Positions 16,752 to 26,163 of a stretch of DNA of 64,000 bases are shown one piece after another. The translations under genes were made by a program, and so were the position numbers. The notes beneath the pieces were generated by a model. The model was not told the DNA's origin. It made no database searches and worked only from the letters and a program-made list of their open reading frames with translations. Origin of the DNA: Bacteroidota bacterium. Lineage in GTDB: Bacteria; Bacteroidota; Bacteroidia; Chitinophagales; Chitinophagaceae. Numbering within the stretch: position 1 is the first letter of the stretch; the number at the start of each line of letters is the position of its first letter. The DNA is taken from positions 1-64,000 of the forward strand of contig JAFAEM010000003.1 of NCBI GenBank assembly GCA_023424015.1, in the 5' to 3' direction.

Positions 16752-17666
16752 TCAGGCTTTTTCGCGAGGTTTCCAGTTGGCGATTACGATCCCCGCGAAA
16801 ACCAATACCATACTCATCGCGTGGATCCTTGTAAATTTTTCATCGAGAATAAATGATGCTTCCACGCTGCTGAACACCGGGATCAAATTGCCAAACAGCG
16901 CTGTTCGTCCCGCGCCCAAACAACTGATCGCTTTATTCCAAAACAGAAAACTGAGCACCGAAGCGCCAGCGCCAAGATATAAAATGACAAGCAGGAGACT
17001 AAAGTTCCATTCCACGGGTGATGCCTGGCCTAACTCAGCAATATAAAATGGAACCAGGAGAACAGTGCCGAATGTAAAAATGGCTGCCAGGAATGAAAGA
17101 GGCGAAATACCTTTGGGCTTTTTCTTCACCAGGGTGTTATACACCGCAAATGAAAACCCCGCCATAAGCACCCATCCATCACCAGCGGTAAACCGGAAAT
17201 GAATCAGGTTTTCCAAATGCCCATGCGATATCAGAAAAACAACACCCGCGATGCACAGCAGCAGCCCGATCATTTTAAGTATCCCGATTTTTTCTCCGAG
17301 GAAAATCCGGGCCAGCAGGATCGCGAATATAGGCGAAGAAGTCGTACCAATCAAAGCCAGGTTAATGGCCGAGGTGTAATGTGCGCCGAAATAGACAAAT
17401 GTGTTGAAAACCGCTACACCCGTTAGCGCCACCCAAAAAAGATAATGCCACGACCGGCTGATCACCTGCCAGTCTTTTCTGAATGAATTAAAGGCGATGG
17501 GTATAATGATCAGCGATGCCAGCAACCAGCGATAAAATGCAAGGCTTACAGGTGGTACCTGGTGGATGACGCCACGTGCTACGATAAAATTGCCCGACCA
17601 GATAATCACAGCAAGCAAAGCAAGGCCGATCCCGGTATAAATGATCCTTGATGAAGTTGCGGGCAT
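16752..17666 (-). CDS. EamA/DMT-family transporter
   Basis: About 304 residues with ten predicted membrane helices forming two EamA repeats (PF00892). Typical blocks are GNFIVARGVIHQVPPVSLAF in the first repeat and NLIPVFSSVEASFILDEKFT in the second. The family exports or imports small metabolites such as amino acids or nucleotide sugars; the substrate is unknown. ATG at 17666 gives a normal N-terminus, while an upstream start at 17711 would abut the preceding stop. It is the last gene of a probable PhyH - oxidoreductase - transporter operon. Confidence 0.87.
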   Translation of the reverse strand: MPATSSRIIYTGIGLALLAVIIWSGNFIVARGVIHQVPPVSLAFYRWLLASLIIIPIAFNSFRKDWQVISRSWHYLFWVALTGVAVFNTFVYFGAHYTSAINLALIGTTSSPIFAILLARIFLGEKIGILKMIGLLLCIAGVVFLISHGHLENLIHFRFTAGDGWVLMAGFSFAVYNTLVKKKPKGISPLSFLAAIFTFGTVLLVPFYIAELGQASPVEWNFSLLLVILYLGAGASVLSFLFWNKAISCLGAGRTALFGNLIPVFSSVEASFILDEKFTRIHAMSMVLVFAGIVIANWKPREKA

Positions 17667-17711
17667 GAAATAGAATAATATTAGCCGAAACAGTAAGAAA
17701 TAACGTAGCAA

Positions 17712-18905
17712 TTATTCCAGCACTTTCTCAACTATGCGGTTGGTCTGTTTATTTTTCAATATTAGTTTCTTCGCACCGTAGTGTGTCACTTCTTCCTTGA
17801 CGAGGTAATGTTCTTTATCGTAATCGACCAGGTGGCTGTCCTTGCTGACCCCGGTCTTACCTCTCCAGACGTCCAGTTGCACCGGCTCCCAGAGTTTTGT
17901 TTTGGCCGATTTATAAGCCGCGTCGAGTACCGCGTTAACCACATAACCGTCGTAAAAAGTTTCTCTTGGTGCTACTCCTTTTTCCAGGGAGTTGAACATA
18001 TCTGTGAACATGTGATTATATCCAAGTTCATTTAATTCATCACCCACAGGAAACAGCCAGCCGGTATTACTCTCCGCTTTTTCTGCGATATAATCTCCAC
18101 CCTTGCCGGTAGTGAACATCTCAAAACCTGTGCGCAGGAAATTATTCATCCAGATGGTACCCTCTGAACCCATTACCTCGTCGCGCAGATCGAGACCGCC
18201 GCGGAAGGTCCAGCTCACTTCAAACTGGCCGATAGCGCCATTCTCGTATTTTACGAGTGCGATAGCATGGTCTTCCGCATCGATAGGCTTTACCTGGGTG
18301 TCGGCCCAGCACATTACTTCCACCGGACGGATATCTTTTCCAATAAAACTACGCGCGATCTCTACGCAATGGCAACCCAGGTCGAGGATACAACCACCGC
18401 CTGCCTGTTCGAGATCCCAAAACCATTCGCTATGCGGTCCAGGGTGTGTCTCCCTTGATTTGGCCCATAAAATCCTTCCGATGGCGCCATTTCTTACGCT
18501 TTCATGCGCCTTTAAAAACTTGGGGGTGTACACCAGGTCTTCGAGATAACCATTGAAAATGCCTGCCTGTTCCACTGCCTCGAGCATACGTTTAGCTTCC
18601 GCCGCGGTTCTGCCCAGCGGTTTGGTCGTCATCACCGCTTTTTTATGTTTACAGCAAAGCAAAACCGCCTCTTCGTGAAGATTGTTGGGCAAGGCTATGC
18701 AAACTATATCTACCTCCGGGTGAGCGATGGCCTCTTCCATAGACGAGGTCCAGTGTTTACATTGGTAGTCATCGGCAAATTTTTTTGCGCTCTCTTCGCG
18801 GCGTGAATAAATACTGACGATCTTATCCCTGCTTCTCTGACCTTGTAATGATTCAGCGTAAAACCGGCCGATAAATCCGGAACCAAGCATTGCGATACGT
18901 TGCAT
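17712..18905 (-). CDS. Gfo/Idh/MocA-family NAD(P)-dependent oxidoreductase
   Basis: 397 residues. The N-terminal Rossmann domain shows MLGSGFIGRFYAESL and the family motif TKPLGRTAAEA near residue 95, followed by the alpha/beta substrate domain with GGGCILDLGCHCVEIA. Family members oxidise or epimerise sugars, inositols and related cyclitols. It sits between a PhyH dioxygenase (64 bp upstream) and an EamA transporter (45 bp downstream) on the same strand, suggesting a small catabolic or modification pathway whose substrate cannot be named from sequence. Confidence 0.9.
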   Translation of the reverse strand: MQRIAMLGSGFIGRFYAESLQGQRSRDKIVSIYSRREESAKKFADDYQCKHWTSSMEEAIAHPEVDIVCIALPNNLHEEAVLLCCKHKKAVMTTKPLGRTAAEAKRMLEAVEQAGIFNGYLEDLVYTPKFLKAHESVRNGAIGRILWAKSRETHPGPHSEWFWDLEQAGGGCILDLGCHCVEIARSFIGKDIRPVEVMCWADTQVKPIDAEDHAIALVKYENGAIGQFEVSWTFRGGLDLRDEVMGSEGTIWMNNFLRTGFEMFTTGKGGDYIAEKAESNTGWLFPVGDELNELGYNHMFTDMFNSLEKGVAPRETFYDGYVVNAVLDAAYKSAKTKLWEPVQLDVWRGKTGVSKDSHLVDYDKEHYLVKEEVTHYGAKKLILKNKQTNRIVEKVLE

Positions 18906-18969
18906 AGTGAGTTGAATTGTTGTTGAAAATGGTTGAATATAGTTGAATATTGTTTGGGTACATTTTTAG

Positions 18970-19824
18970 TTAGGTTTCTACCCCTTTTTCCCAGCCTGTT
19001 TCTTTCAGGGCGGGATCTTTTTCTTTTTTCAGGAAGTCGCCAGTTTCAGAGGCACCCCTTACTTCCGCATCCATTAGTGCAGTGTCAGGTACGATCTGCA
19101 CCGGCTCTCTCCAGGAACTGGAATCGTCATTGTATGCGGGATTCGAAAGCGAATTGTAACATGAGATGATCGACCATCGGGGCTTGTCGGAGGTATTGGC
19201 TTCCGAGCGATGCAGGATATTGCTATGAAAGAATAAGGCATCTCCGGGATTGATCTCCACATACACATGCTCCATGGTTTTTAAAGCATGTTCCACCATG
19301 ACCATATCGGCGCCTACCTGCTCTCCGGCGAAGCCATGATTTACACGTCCCATTTTATGCGAGCCCCGGATAACCTGCAAACATCCATTGGCTTTATTAG
19401 CCTCGGTTAGCGCTATCATCACACTGACCAGCTGGTCGGGAAATAAAAACTGGTTCTTGTACCAATAGCCATAATCCTGGTGCCATTCCCAGGCACCGCC
19501 CACCTTCGGTTCTTTCTGCATCAGTTTGGTATGAAAATGACAAACCGGCGCATTGCTATCGAGAAGTTTGGCGACGGAATTAACCATCCGGTTGCTGCGT
19601 AACATGAGACTGTACACATCATCGCCGGGGGTGAACCAAAGCGTAAGCCTTGTCTTTTTACCCGTTTGATCGTTGAGATCGACCGCATGCTCCCTGATCA
19701 CCGTGTCGCCGATAGCTATACTATATAGTTTGTCAATTTCTGCCTTTGAAAAAAACCCAGGCACAATGGTAAAGCCGTCTTCATGAAAACGTTTTACCTC
19801 TTCCTCCGAAATTAGTCTTGCCAT
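18970..19824 (-). CDS. Phytanoyl-CoA dioxygenase (PhyH) family oxygenase
   Basis: 284 residues with the double-stranded beta-helix fold of Fe(II)/2-oxoglutarate oxygenases. The iron ligands are visible as WHQDYGYW (the HxD pair) and the distal His in NILHRSEANT; an Arg for 2-oxoglutarate follows at about KPRWS. PhyH proteins hydroxylate lipids, amino acids or other small molecules; no specific substrate can be assigned. It is the first gene of an operon with the Gfo/Idh/MocA oxidoreductase and EamA transporter. It is divergent from a small plus-strand gene at 19997. Confidence 0.88.
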   Translation of the reverse strand: MARLISEEEVKRFHEDGFTIVPGFFSKAEIDKLYSIAIGDTVIREHAVDLNDQTGKKTRLTLWFTPGDDVYSLMLRSNRMVNSVAKLLDSNAPVCHFHTKLMQKEPKVGGAWEWHQDYGYWYKNQFLFPDQLVSVMIALTEANKANGCLQVIRGSHKMGRVNHGFAGEQVGADMVMVEHALKTMEHVYVEINPGDALFFHSNILHRSEANTSDKPRWSIISCYNSLSNPAYNDDSSSWREPVQIVPDTALMDAEVRGASETGDFLKKEKDPALKETGWEKGVET

Positions 19825-19996
19825 GATAAAATTTTTTAGAAGTAAAAAATATCAGCTGGACCTTGTCCGGCACCCTGCAAGTTAATGAATTGAATACTCC
19901 GGCCCCCTTGTTCCGGCCGTCATAAATTGGATATTTTTTGAAAAAAAATAACGGACAGCGCCGGAGTTTGGTACTCTCGTTGCAGAATTCCGTAAC

Positions 19997-20290
19997 ATGA
20001 AACAAACGGCTTTTTACATTACGATCAACCTAAAAACCGCCCATGGATACGAATGTATCGGGAAATTCTTTGTAGGTGATGATGAGGGGTCTGCCACCCA
20101 AATCTTCAGGCAATTAAGGGGTAGGTCAAGGGTTACGGAAAAGAGCCTGATCAGTTTTGACCTGATGGAATCCAGGCAGGGATTGCCGGTAAATGTACAG
20201 ATGATCAGTTGCTCGCTCGAAGATGTAGCTGAAAACTGCCGGATCATCACCAAAGAATTGTTCCGGCTGATCAACCTCGAGGAAATCTAG
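19997..20290 (+). CDS. Small conserved-looking protein of unknown function
   Basis: 97 residues, soluble, no signal or membrane segment. It begins MKQTAFYITINLKTAHGYEC and has an alternating strand/helix pattern. I do not recognise the family. ATG at 19997 is preceded by a purine-poor leader, so the start is likely rather than certain. It is divergent from the PhyH operon, with a shared 172-bp upstream region carrying an ACTCCGGC / GCCGGAGT inverted repeat. Confidence 0.65.
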   Translation: MKQTAFYITINLKTAHGYECIGKFFVGDDEGSATQIFRQLRGRSRVTEKSLISFDLMESRQGLPVNVQMISCSLEDVAENCRIITKELFRLINLEEI

Positions 20291-20356
20291 TGATGTTAAA
20301 ATAAATAGGGGCCGGGGAAAAAATACCACATTAATTTATAATATGTCTCCCCCGCC

Positions 20357-20599
20357 TTAAGATTTTTCTTCTTTTACAACTGTTGTCGTTTTTGTGATTG
20401 CTCTTGAATTGCTTCCCCTCATCATGGCGATGATCACGAGCAACAATAAAACAGCTCCTACTACCCATATCCAGGGTTGTGTGTACCAGGTAGCGGTCGT
20501 CTTAGTAGTCGTATGCGTACGGACCGTATCCTGCGCCACCATTACTACCTGTATCAGGCATAAGCTTAGGGTGGATCCCCATTTTTTTAATTGTTTCAT
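20357..20599 (-). CDS. Small single-pass membrane protein
   Basis: 80 residues. A signal-like N-terminus (about 8-22) is followed by a Thr-rich spacer, a strong hydrophobic segment (about 43-60, WIWVVGAVLLLLVIIAMM) and a basic tail. No named family is recognised; similar small proteins are common in Bacteroidota. It lies downstream of the FAD oxidoreductase of the polyketide operon in the opposite reading context (same strand, 79 bp beyond), so it could be an independent gene. Confidence 0.55.
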   Translation of the reverse strand: MKQLKKWGSTLSLCLIQVVMVAQDTVRTHTTTKTTATWYTQPWIWVVGAVLLLLVIIAMMRGSNSRAITKTTTVVKEEKS

Positions 20600-20678
20600 A
20601 CCAGTATATTTTTTGTGAATGATTTGCTTCTTTAACTACAGGGATAAAAAACTATGCCACTACAAGAAAAGGGACGGT

Positions 20679-21827
20679 TCAGAATGGATGCCCATGTGTT
20701 TTTCGGATCAGTGGGTCCAGTATGCGCGGAAACGCTTTTCCTACCTTGATAAGCGAATTGATCATCAGCGGATGACCGAAAAGTGTTTGCAGGCGCCGGC
20801 CCACTCTCATGCGATTTGAAAAACTCTCTTTCCATAGCCTGGTATATTGCGATTCCATAACGACGCGATCAAGCTGACCCTGTAAAAACAAATTAATTTG
20901 TGCGGCTGCCAGCTTACTACTGTGCAGGGCCATGCTCATGCCATTCCCACAAAGAGGGGTGATCATACCGGCCGCGTCACCGGTCATCAGGATATGGCCC
21001 TCCACCTGTTCCTTTTGCGCGAAACTTATCTGTGAGATCGCAAGCGGTGTGTCGAATAGAAACCTTGATTCAGAAAATATCCGTTGCAGGTGCGGATTGT
21101 TCATGAGAATATTTCTCTCCATTTCCGCGATACTGTTATGGCTGCGTTGAAGATTTAACGCGGTAGTGAGATAGCACAGATTGTATAAATCCTCTTCAAT
21201 TTTAACGATCCCGCAATATCCGTTCTCAAAGTTGTGTAGCGCGATGGTGTCGCAGGGGAAATCTGATTGAATATGGTATTTCACTCCAATGTAATTATTA
21301 AGCCTGCGTTTTGACGAACTGGTAAACGCCCTTTTCCATTTAACATCCAGGTTGCTACGTTTCCCAAAGCTTCCACAAACTACGCGGGCGCGGTAAGGTT
21401 GTTGCGAAGTCTGCGAAGTTTCGACGGTAAAGCTGTCATTCGTAAAATGGACATCGCTTACTTTGCATCCGTCCTTCAATACAGCACCTTCAGCTACAGC
21501 AAGTTTGGCCAGGCTTTCATCAAGCCGATAACGGCTGATACCAAACCCACCTAGCGGTAACTTGTGCTTTAACATGCTTCCGTTCGTTGCCGATACCTCC
21601 AATTTCTTAATAACCGGCAATTGCATATTATCCAAATCAAGACCGAGTCCTTTTAAAAAATCCCAGGACTCGAGGCTGATGTACTCGCCGCAGACTTTGT
21701 GAAAGGGATATTTTTCTTTTTCGAAAAGAATAATCTTATAACGCTCCCTCGCAAGCTGAATGGCAAGCGCGAGACCGGCAAGGCCTCCACCCACAATGGC
21801 AACATCATATTCTTCTTCTGTGTGCAT
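20679..21827 (-). CDS. FAD-dependent oxidoreductase (geranylgeranyl reductase/aromatic hydroxylase-like)
   Basis: 382 residues. The N-terminal FAD-binding motif is VAIVGGGLAGLALAI, followed by FEKEKYPFHKVCGEYIS, typical of geranylgeranyl-reductase-like and related flavoprotein monooxygenases. The second FAD motif GDAAGMITPLCGNGMSMAL is near residue 285. It is the last gene of the UbiA - type III PKS - methyltransferase operon, 32 bp after the methyltransferase. By analogy with SrsC-type enzymes it may hydroxylate an aromatic polyketide to a quinone or hydroquinone. Reduction of a prenyl chain is the alternative. Confidence 0.85.
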   Translation of the reverse strand: MHTEEEYDVAIVGGGLAGLALAIQLARERYKIILFEKEKYPFHKVCGEYISLESWDFLKGLGLDLDNMQLPVIKKLEVSATNGSMLKHKLPLGGFGISRYRLDESLAKLAVAEGAVLKDGCKVSDVHFTNDSFTVETSQTSQQPYRARVVCGSFGKRSNLDVKWKRAFTSSSKRRLNNYIGVKYHIQSDFPCDTIALHNFENGYCGIVKIEEDLYNLCYLTTALNLQRSHNSIAEMERNILMNNPHLQRIFSESRFLFDTPLAISQISFAQKEQVEGHILMTGDAAGMITPLCGNGMSMALHSSKLAAAQINLFLQGQLDRVVMESQYTRLWKESFSNRMRVGRRLQTLFGHPLMINSLIKVGKAFPRILDPLIRKTHGHPF

Positions 21828-21859
21828 GAAGATGAATTAGTTTTCCTGATTACGATTTT

Positions 21860-22567
21860 CTATCGTGTTTCTATGTTTTTAAATATAACAAGGTAACGAA
21901 AGGCCCAGCGCCATCTGATAACAGGTGGTGCCAGCCCTGCCTCGCGGAAAAGCCGCTGCCAGTCCTCCTTTCTGAAACTACGGGCAACCGACAGGCTGGC
22001 ATCGTGCTTTACAAGGTAGGACCTGCTGAAAAACCGGGTGATATATTTAATAAGGTAGAAAGCCAGCCAGTGTCGCTGCAGGTCGTTGATGAAAAAACCG
22101 GCAACTGCGTTTCGATGTTTCCATTGCAGCATATACACCAGCTGCTCATCGGTAAAATGATGACAAAAAAGTGATGAAAAAATGATGTCAGGTTTTGTGT
22201 TTCCAAAATCTACTACTGCATAGTCGCTGCAGATCCATTCGCAGGGCAGGTCCGGGTATTGTTGCTTTGCAAAGCTGATGCATTCGGGGTTAATATCAAT
22301 TCCAATGAAATAAACATCAATCTTATGTTTTAGACAATATTTATGGATAACAAAAAGATTGTCCCCGCCCCCGCATCCGATCTCACAAACAAGTAATGGC
22401 TTATCGGGTTGTAATATTTGTGTCAAACCACTAATCGTTATGGCATGACCGCCCAGGCGGGTGTTGACGATATTGAGTTCCTTTAGCGTTTGCGCCATAT
22501 CCGCGAAAGGAATATCATCGCGATCCATCAATTCTTTTTGATAACTGCGCCGGCTCAGATCGATCAT
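21860..22567 (-). CDS. Class I SAM-dependent methyltransferase
   Basis: 235 residues. The SAM-binding motif I is VCEIGCGGGDNLFVI near residue 70, followed by the acidic motif FIGIDINPEC and FSSLFCHHFTDEQ. The start ATG overlaps the stop of the type III PKS by 4 bp (ATGA), so the two are translationally coupled. In known type III PKS clusters (SrsA-SrsB, BpsA-BpsB) the partner methyltransferase methylates the phenolic or pyrone product; I infer the same role. O- versus C-methylation cannot be decided. Confidence 0.88.
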   Translation of the reverse strand: MIDLSRRSYQKELMDRDDIPFADMAQTLKELNIVNTRLGGHAITISGLTQILQPDKPLLVCEIGCGGGDNLFVIHKYCLKHKIDVYFIGIDINPECISFAKQQYPDLPCEWICSDYAVVDFGNTKPDIIFSSLFCHHFTDEQLVYMLQWKHRNAVAGFFINDLQRHWLAFYLIKYITRFFSRSYLVKHDASLSVARSFRKEDWQRLFREAGLAPPVIRWRWAFRYLVIFKNIETR

Positions 22568-23646
22568 GCAGATAGAATAAATGTTTCCATATTTAAACCC
22601 GGACCGAATGCCGCACCAAATATCTTCTCCCCTTTGCCGATACTTTCCTGTTGCAAAATTCTTTCCAGTACAAATAAAACAGTGGGTGAAGACATATTTC
22701 CATAGTCCCGCAAAACGGCATAACTATGTTTCAACTGACCATTTGTAAAACCCAGGCTGTTATGAACTGATTCGAGTATTCGCTTACCTCCCGGGTGAAT
22801 ACACCAGTGCGCAACCTGTTCCCTGCGAATACCCGCCGCATTCATGGCATTAGTTGCTAAGCTATCAAAGTCTTCTCCCACAAGGTCCGCAATATATCCG
22901 CTCAGGGTCATCAGAAATCCTGAAGACGAAATATCCCATACCATATCTTTCTTTCCCTTGCTGATCACGGTTGAATAAAAATGATCGATAGATAATCCTG
23001 GCTGGTCGTCATCGCCGCTGATCAGCATCGCTGCCGCACCATCGGAAAACAACATGCTGCTGATCATATTGTCCATGCTGTGTTGCTTTTGAAAATGCAG
23101 GGTGCATAGTTCAGTGCAAACTACCAGAACGTTTGCGTGTTTATCCATCCTGCAAAAAGCATCGGCAATTTTCATCGCGTGAATAGCGGCATAGCAGCCC
23201 ATGAAATTGACCGAGGTATGGGAAATGGAGGCTGGCAATTCCAGTTTCTCCATGATCTCCAGGTCGAGGCCCGGGGCGCTCATGCCGGTACAACTTACGG
23301 TGATCAGGTGCGTAACGGCAAGGTTGGGGTACCGGCTGGTACATTTCTCAATGGCTTTTATAGAAAGGTTCGCAGCATGTACTTTATACCATTGCATTCT
23401 ATTCTCGAGTACAGGAAATGGCTCCAGGTTTTCCGTGGAAGGATAGAATTCCCAGTCTTCCGCGGGCAGGCTATAATCAGGCACGACAGAATACCGAGTA
23501 TCAATACCCGATTGACGGTAAAGATACCGAAGCGTGCGTCTTCCTGTATCATCCGGCGCAAAAACGCGTTGCATAAAATCAAGAATATCTTCCTGTTTAT
23601 GTTGATAGGCGGGAAGAGCTGTTCCTATGGATAGAATTTTACTCAA
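22564..23646 (-). CDS. Type III polyketide synthase (chalcone/stilbene synthase family)
   Basis: 360 residues, a full-length thiolase-fold ketosynthase. The catalytic triad is visible: Cys151 (NFMGCYAAIHAM), His284 (CIHPGGKRIL) and Asn317 (DYGNMSSPT), and the closing loop reads FGAAFGPGL. It should extend an acyl-CoA or acyl-ACP starter with malonyl-CoA and cyclise it to a resorcinol, pyrone or similar ring. The starter is unknown; bacterial homologues often use fatty acyl starters. It overlaps the UbiA gene by 8 bp and the methyltransferase by 4 bp, so the operon is tightly coupled. Confidence 0.93.
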   Translation of the reverse strand: MSKILSIGTALPAYQHKQEDILDFMQRVFAPDDTGRRTLRYLYRQSGIDTRYSVVPDYSLPAEDWEFYPSTENLEPFPVLENRMQWYKVHAANLSIKAIEKCTSRYPNLAVTHLITVSCTGMSAPGLDLEIMEKLELPASISHTSVNFMGCYAAIHAMKIADAFCRMDKHANVLVVCTELCTLHFQKQHSMDNMISSMLFSDGAAAMLISGDDDQPGLSIDHFYSTVISKGKKDMVWDISSSGFLMTLSGYIADLVGEDFDSLATNAMNAAGIRREQVAHWCIHPGGKRILESVHNSLGFTNGQLKHSYAVLRDYGNMSSPTVLFVLERILQQESIGKGEKIFGAAFGPGLNMETFILSA

Positions 23647-24502
23647 AACATCTCCAGGTTAACAAGATTATAAAGGCGAGGTTGGTACAAATCGCGGCAA
23701 GCCAGTTCATCCTCATCGTGTTTTTAAAATTGGCGGCGTTTTGATCTTTTCGCACCGCCAGCCACCATTTCATAAAATAAACGATGACGGGTATAAAAAA
23801 GATGCTTACCAGCAATAATTTGTCTTCCTGGTTTGTACTTATAAAGAATTGTGCCATGAATAGCCAGGCAAATAAATAGATGATGGCGCAAAACCGGAAG
23901 GTTCCGTCATATCCCAGCATATAACTAATGGCTTTCACCCCATCATCAAGATCCTGTTGGTGCTGGTACACCTGTGTTAGTGGATAAAATCCTCCGATCA
24001 GCAATGCGGCGATGACCATACCCTGCCAGGGAACAGCTGATGCCGGCCCTGCCTGGCTGCCGTGATACACCAGCCAGAATGTGAGCGCACCCTGGAAAAT
24101 GATCACGGTCAGATAACCGATGACCGGGTATTTTTTCAACCGTATACCGCGATAACTGTAAGCTTTGGATGCCCCGATATATAACGGCATGATCATACCG
24201 AATACAGGATCGATAATAAAACCCAGTATAATCGCCATGATATCCATCACAATGGTCAACTGGTACAACCCGCGGGAAGGTGGTGGCGGATGTTCGAGAC
24301 CGCCAATACTGCCCGTATCGCGATCCATATAACTGTTATATCCGTTGCTGGCTGGATAAACCAAAAAATGAAGAACAACAAAAACCAGGATAGCACTGAT
24401 CCAGTCGATTCTCGGCACCTGCGACAATGCAAAAAAGTAGAGTGGCGACAGGAAAAAAGAAAATGGCAGGCGGAGCAATTTGAAGGTTGAGGCTGAGATC
24501 AT
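23639..24502 (-). CDS. UbiA-family prenyltransferase
   Basis: About 287 residues with eight or so membrane helices. The first prenyl-diphosphate motif NGYNSYMDRDTGSIGG (NxxxDxxxD form) is near residue 65, and the second Asp-rich motif HQQDLDDG is near 190. UbiA enzymes attach isoprenoid chains to aromatic rings in the membrane. As first gene of an operon with a type III PKS, methyltransferase and flavoprotein, it probably prenylates the aromatic product (inference). ATG at 24502 is preferred to a TTG at 24541. Confidence 0.88.
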   Translation of the reverse strand: MISASTFKLLRLPFSFFLSPLYFFALSQVPRIDWISAILVFVVLHFLVYPASNGYNSYMDRDTGSIGGLEHPPPPSRGLYQLTIVMDIMAIILGFIIDPVFGMIMPLYIGASKAYSYRGIRLKKYPVIGYLTVIIFQGALTFWLVYHGSQAGPASAVPWQGMVIAALLIGGFYPLTQVYQHQQDLDDGVKAISYMLGYDGTFRFCAIIYLFAWLFMAQFFISTNQEDKLLLVSIFFIPVIVYFMKWWLAVRKDQNAANFKNTMRMNWLAAICTNLAFIILLTWRCFE

Positions 24503-24638
24503 AGCCTGCTGTTTTACCCAAGTTAGGACTATTCCCGGCAAATGCAGAAGTGAAATGTTGACAATTTTCCTCTTTTTCGGGTAGTGTCGACATTTTCAAT
24601 CCTCATAAAACTGGCAGCATTGTTGGGCGTTTTTAATT

Positions 24639-24824
24639 ATGAAAAAACTGATATTAATCGCGCTAGTCGCCTTAGTTTTTGCCAGCTGTAATAATACTGA
24701 GGATGGTACCGATACCGACAATGTATATACACCCAGTGCAGACTCGATACCTGGCACCCGTGATGGCGATACCAGCTCATATGAGCGGATGCCAAACCAT
24801 ATTAGCGATACTATTCAACAATAA
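24639..24824 (+). CDS. Small lipoprotein
   Basis: 61 residues. A lipoprotein signal with lipobox FASC gives a lipidated Cys at 16, followed by a short, acidic, Thr/Ser-rich, probably disordered tail. No family is recognised. It is divergent from the UbiA operon and convergent with the phosphodiesterase gene. The start is ATG at 24639. Confidence 0.65.
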   Translation: MKKLILIALVALVFASCNNTEDGTDTDNVYTPSADSIPGTRDGDTSSYERMPNHISDTIQQ

Positions 24825-24839
24825 GTTAGAGTATAAAAA

Positions 24840-26072
24840 TCAAGGTAGGATTATCCAGCGTCCAAGGTTGTTATGTTTTGCCTCTACAATTATTTTATAA
24901 AACTGTGAAGGAAGTTTGGTGACGTCGATGGATGCTTTTTGATCCCTTAAAGCCACCTGGCGAACCCTGGTATAATTGTCTTTTCCACCCGTTTTGAAAT
25001 GATTGGTGGTGGCCAGCCAGATCTTCACATCACCGGTTTTTTCCTTCGCCTTCCATTCAAGGTTTATTCTTCCATTCGAGTATTCAGCGCGCAGATCCGT
25101 GCAGGACAATGGCCCTACCAGCGGTACACCGTCGACCTCCCTTGCTGCATCAACAGGAATTGTGATCCCCATAAACCTTGCGATGGTAGGCATAATATCG
25201 GTAATGGCGCTTTGATGATTTTTGAAATGATCGTTCAGGTCTTTTGCATTGGTAACGATCCAGCCTGATTTTTCACGTTCACTCTGACCTCCATGATTGT
25301 GTCCTGTTGCTGAATCGCGACCATGATCCGTTGTGATGACGATCAGCCAATCTTCCCTGAAATTTTTTTGCCGGTATTCGATGGCGTCCCAAATTCGACC
25401 TACCTGTTTGTCGGAATAGTCAACTGCCTGGTAGAACTGCGGACTATCGCCGTGCATATGTCCCATATCATCGGTGTATTCAAGATAAACCCAGGATAGA
25501 TCTGGTGCTTTACTGCGAATAGCTTCGGCTGCCTCGTCTGCCACTCTTTCATCAATGCGATGCATGAAATCCCTGTTCTCATCCTGCGGAAAATTGATTG
25601 TGTCGCGTTCCAGTCCATCAAATTTATAGTCTACCGCAAACCCGCCAGTTTCTTTTATACCATCGCCGACCAATCGGGTGCGGTTTTCGGTCCAGGCACT
25701 AAAGATGCCAGTTTTTTTCTGAGGCCATTGTGTTTTTAATAAACGGAAAATAGTAGGATAGTAATAATTCGGTGCGGCGATATCATTGTCCCACACGTTG
25801 TGTTTATTAACCCATGTTCCTGTCAATACGCTATTATATCCCACCGCTGATATAGTGGGTGTTTGCGAATAACTATTTTTCTCACCACCTACCAGGCTTT
25901 TAGCAAAACCCCCTGCTTCAGCAATCCTGCGTAGGTGTGGAGGGTCGAGCTTTTGAATCACATCGAATGCAATTCCATCCAGGATCACAAAAACAGCTTT
26001 CTTTTGTTTGGGCTGGGAGAAGGATAAAACACCTGGTAGACAAAAACAAAGTATAAGCAGGCAGCGAAGCAT
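24840..26072 (-). CDS. Exported alkaline phosphatase/nucleotide pyrophosphatase-family phosphodiesterase
   Basis: About 410 residues with a signal peptide (about 1-19). The metal-site motifs of the type I phosphodiesterase/nucleotide pyrophosphatase family are present: VILDGIAFD, the Thr nucleophile block TPTISAVGYNSVLTG, YTDDMGHMHG and TTDHGRDSATGHNHGG. It would hydrolyse phosphodiesters or phosphomonoesters in the periplasm. ATG at 26072 begins directly at the signal peptide; an in-frame start at 26105 would add eleven residues. It appears to be a single gene. Confidence 0.9.
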   Translation of the reverse strand: MLRCLLILCFCLPGVLSFSQPKQKKAVFVILDGIAFDVIQKLDPPHLRRIAEAGGFAKSLVGGEKNSYSQTPTISAVGYNSVLTGTWVNKHNVWDNDIAAPNYYYPTIFRLLKTQWPQKKTGIFSAWTENRTRLVGDGIKETGGFAVDYKFDGLERDTINFPQDENRDFMHRIDERVADEAAEAIRSKAPDLSWVYLEYTDDMGHMHGDSPQFYQAVDYSDKQVGRIWDAIEYRQKNFREDWLIVITTDHGRDSATGHNHGGQSEREKSGWIVTNAKDLNDHFKNHQSAITDIMPTIARFMGITIPVDAAREVDGVPLVGPLSCTDLRAEYSNGRINLEWKAKEKTGDVKIWLATTNHFKTGGKDNYTRVRQVALRDQKASIDVTKLPSQFYKIIVEAKHNNLGRWIILP

Positions 26073-26163
26073 AGAAATGTTTTTATAGTGATATAAAGAT
26101 AACAAGCATTTTAGGAGCCCTACCCTTTTATCTCTTGAGAAAACGGTATAATTTTATCCAATT

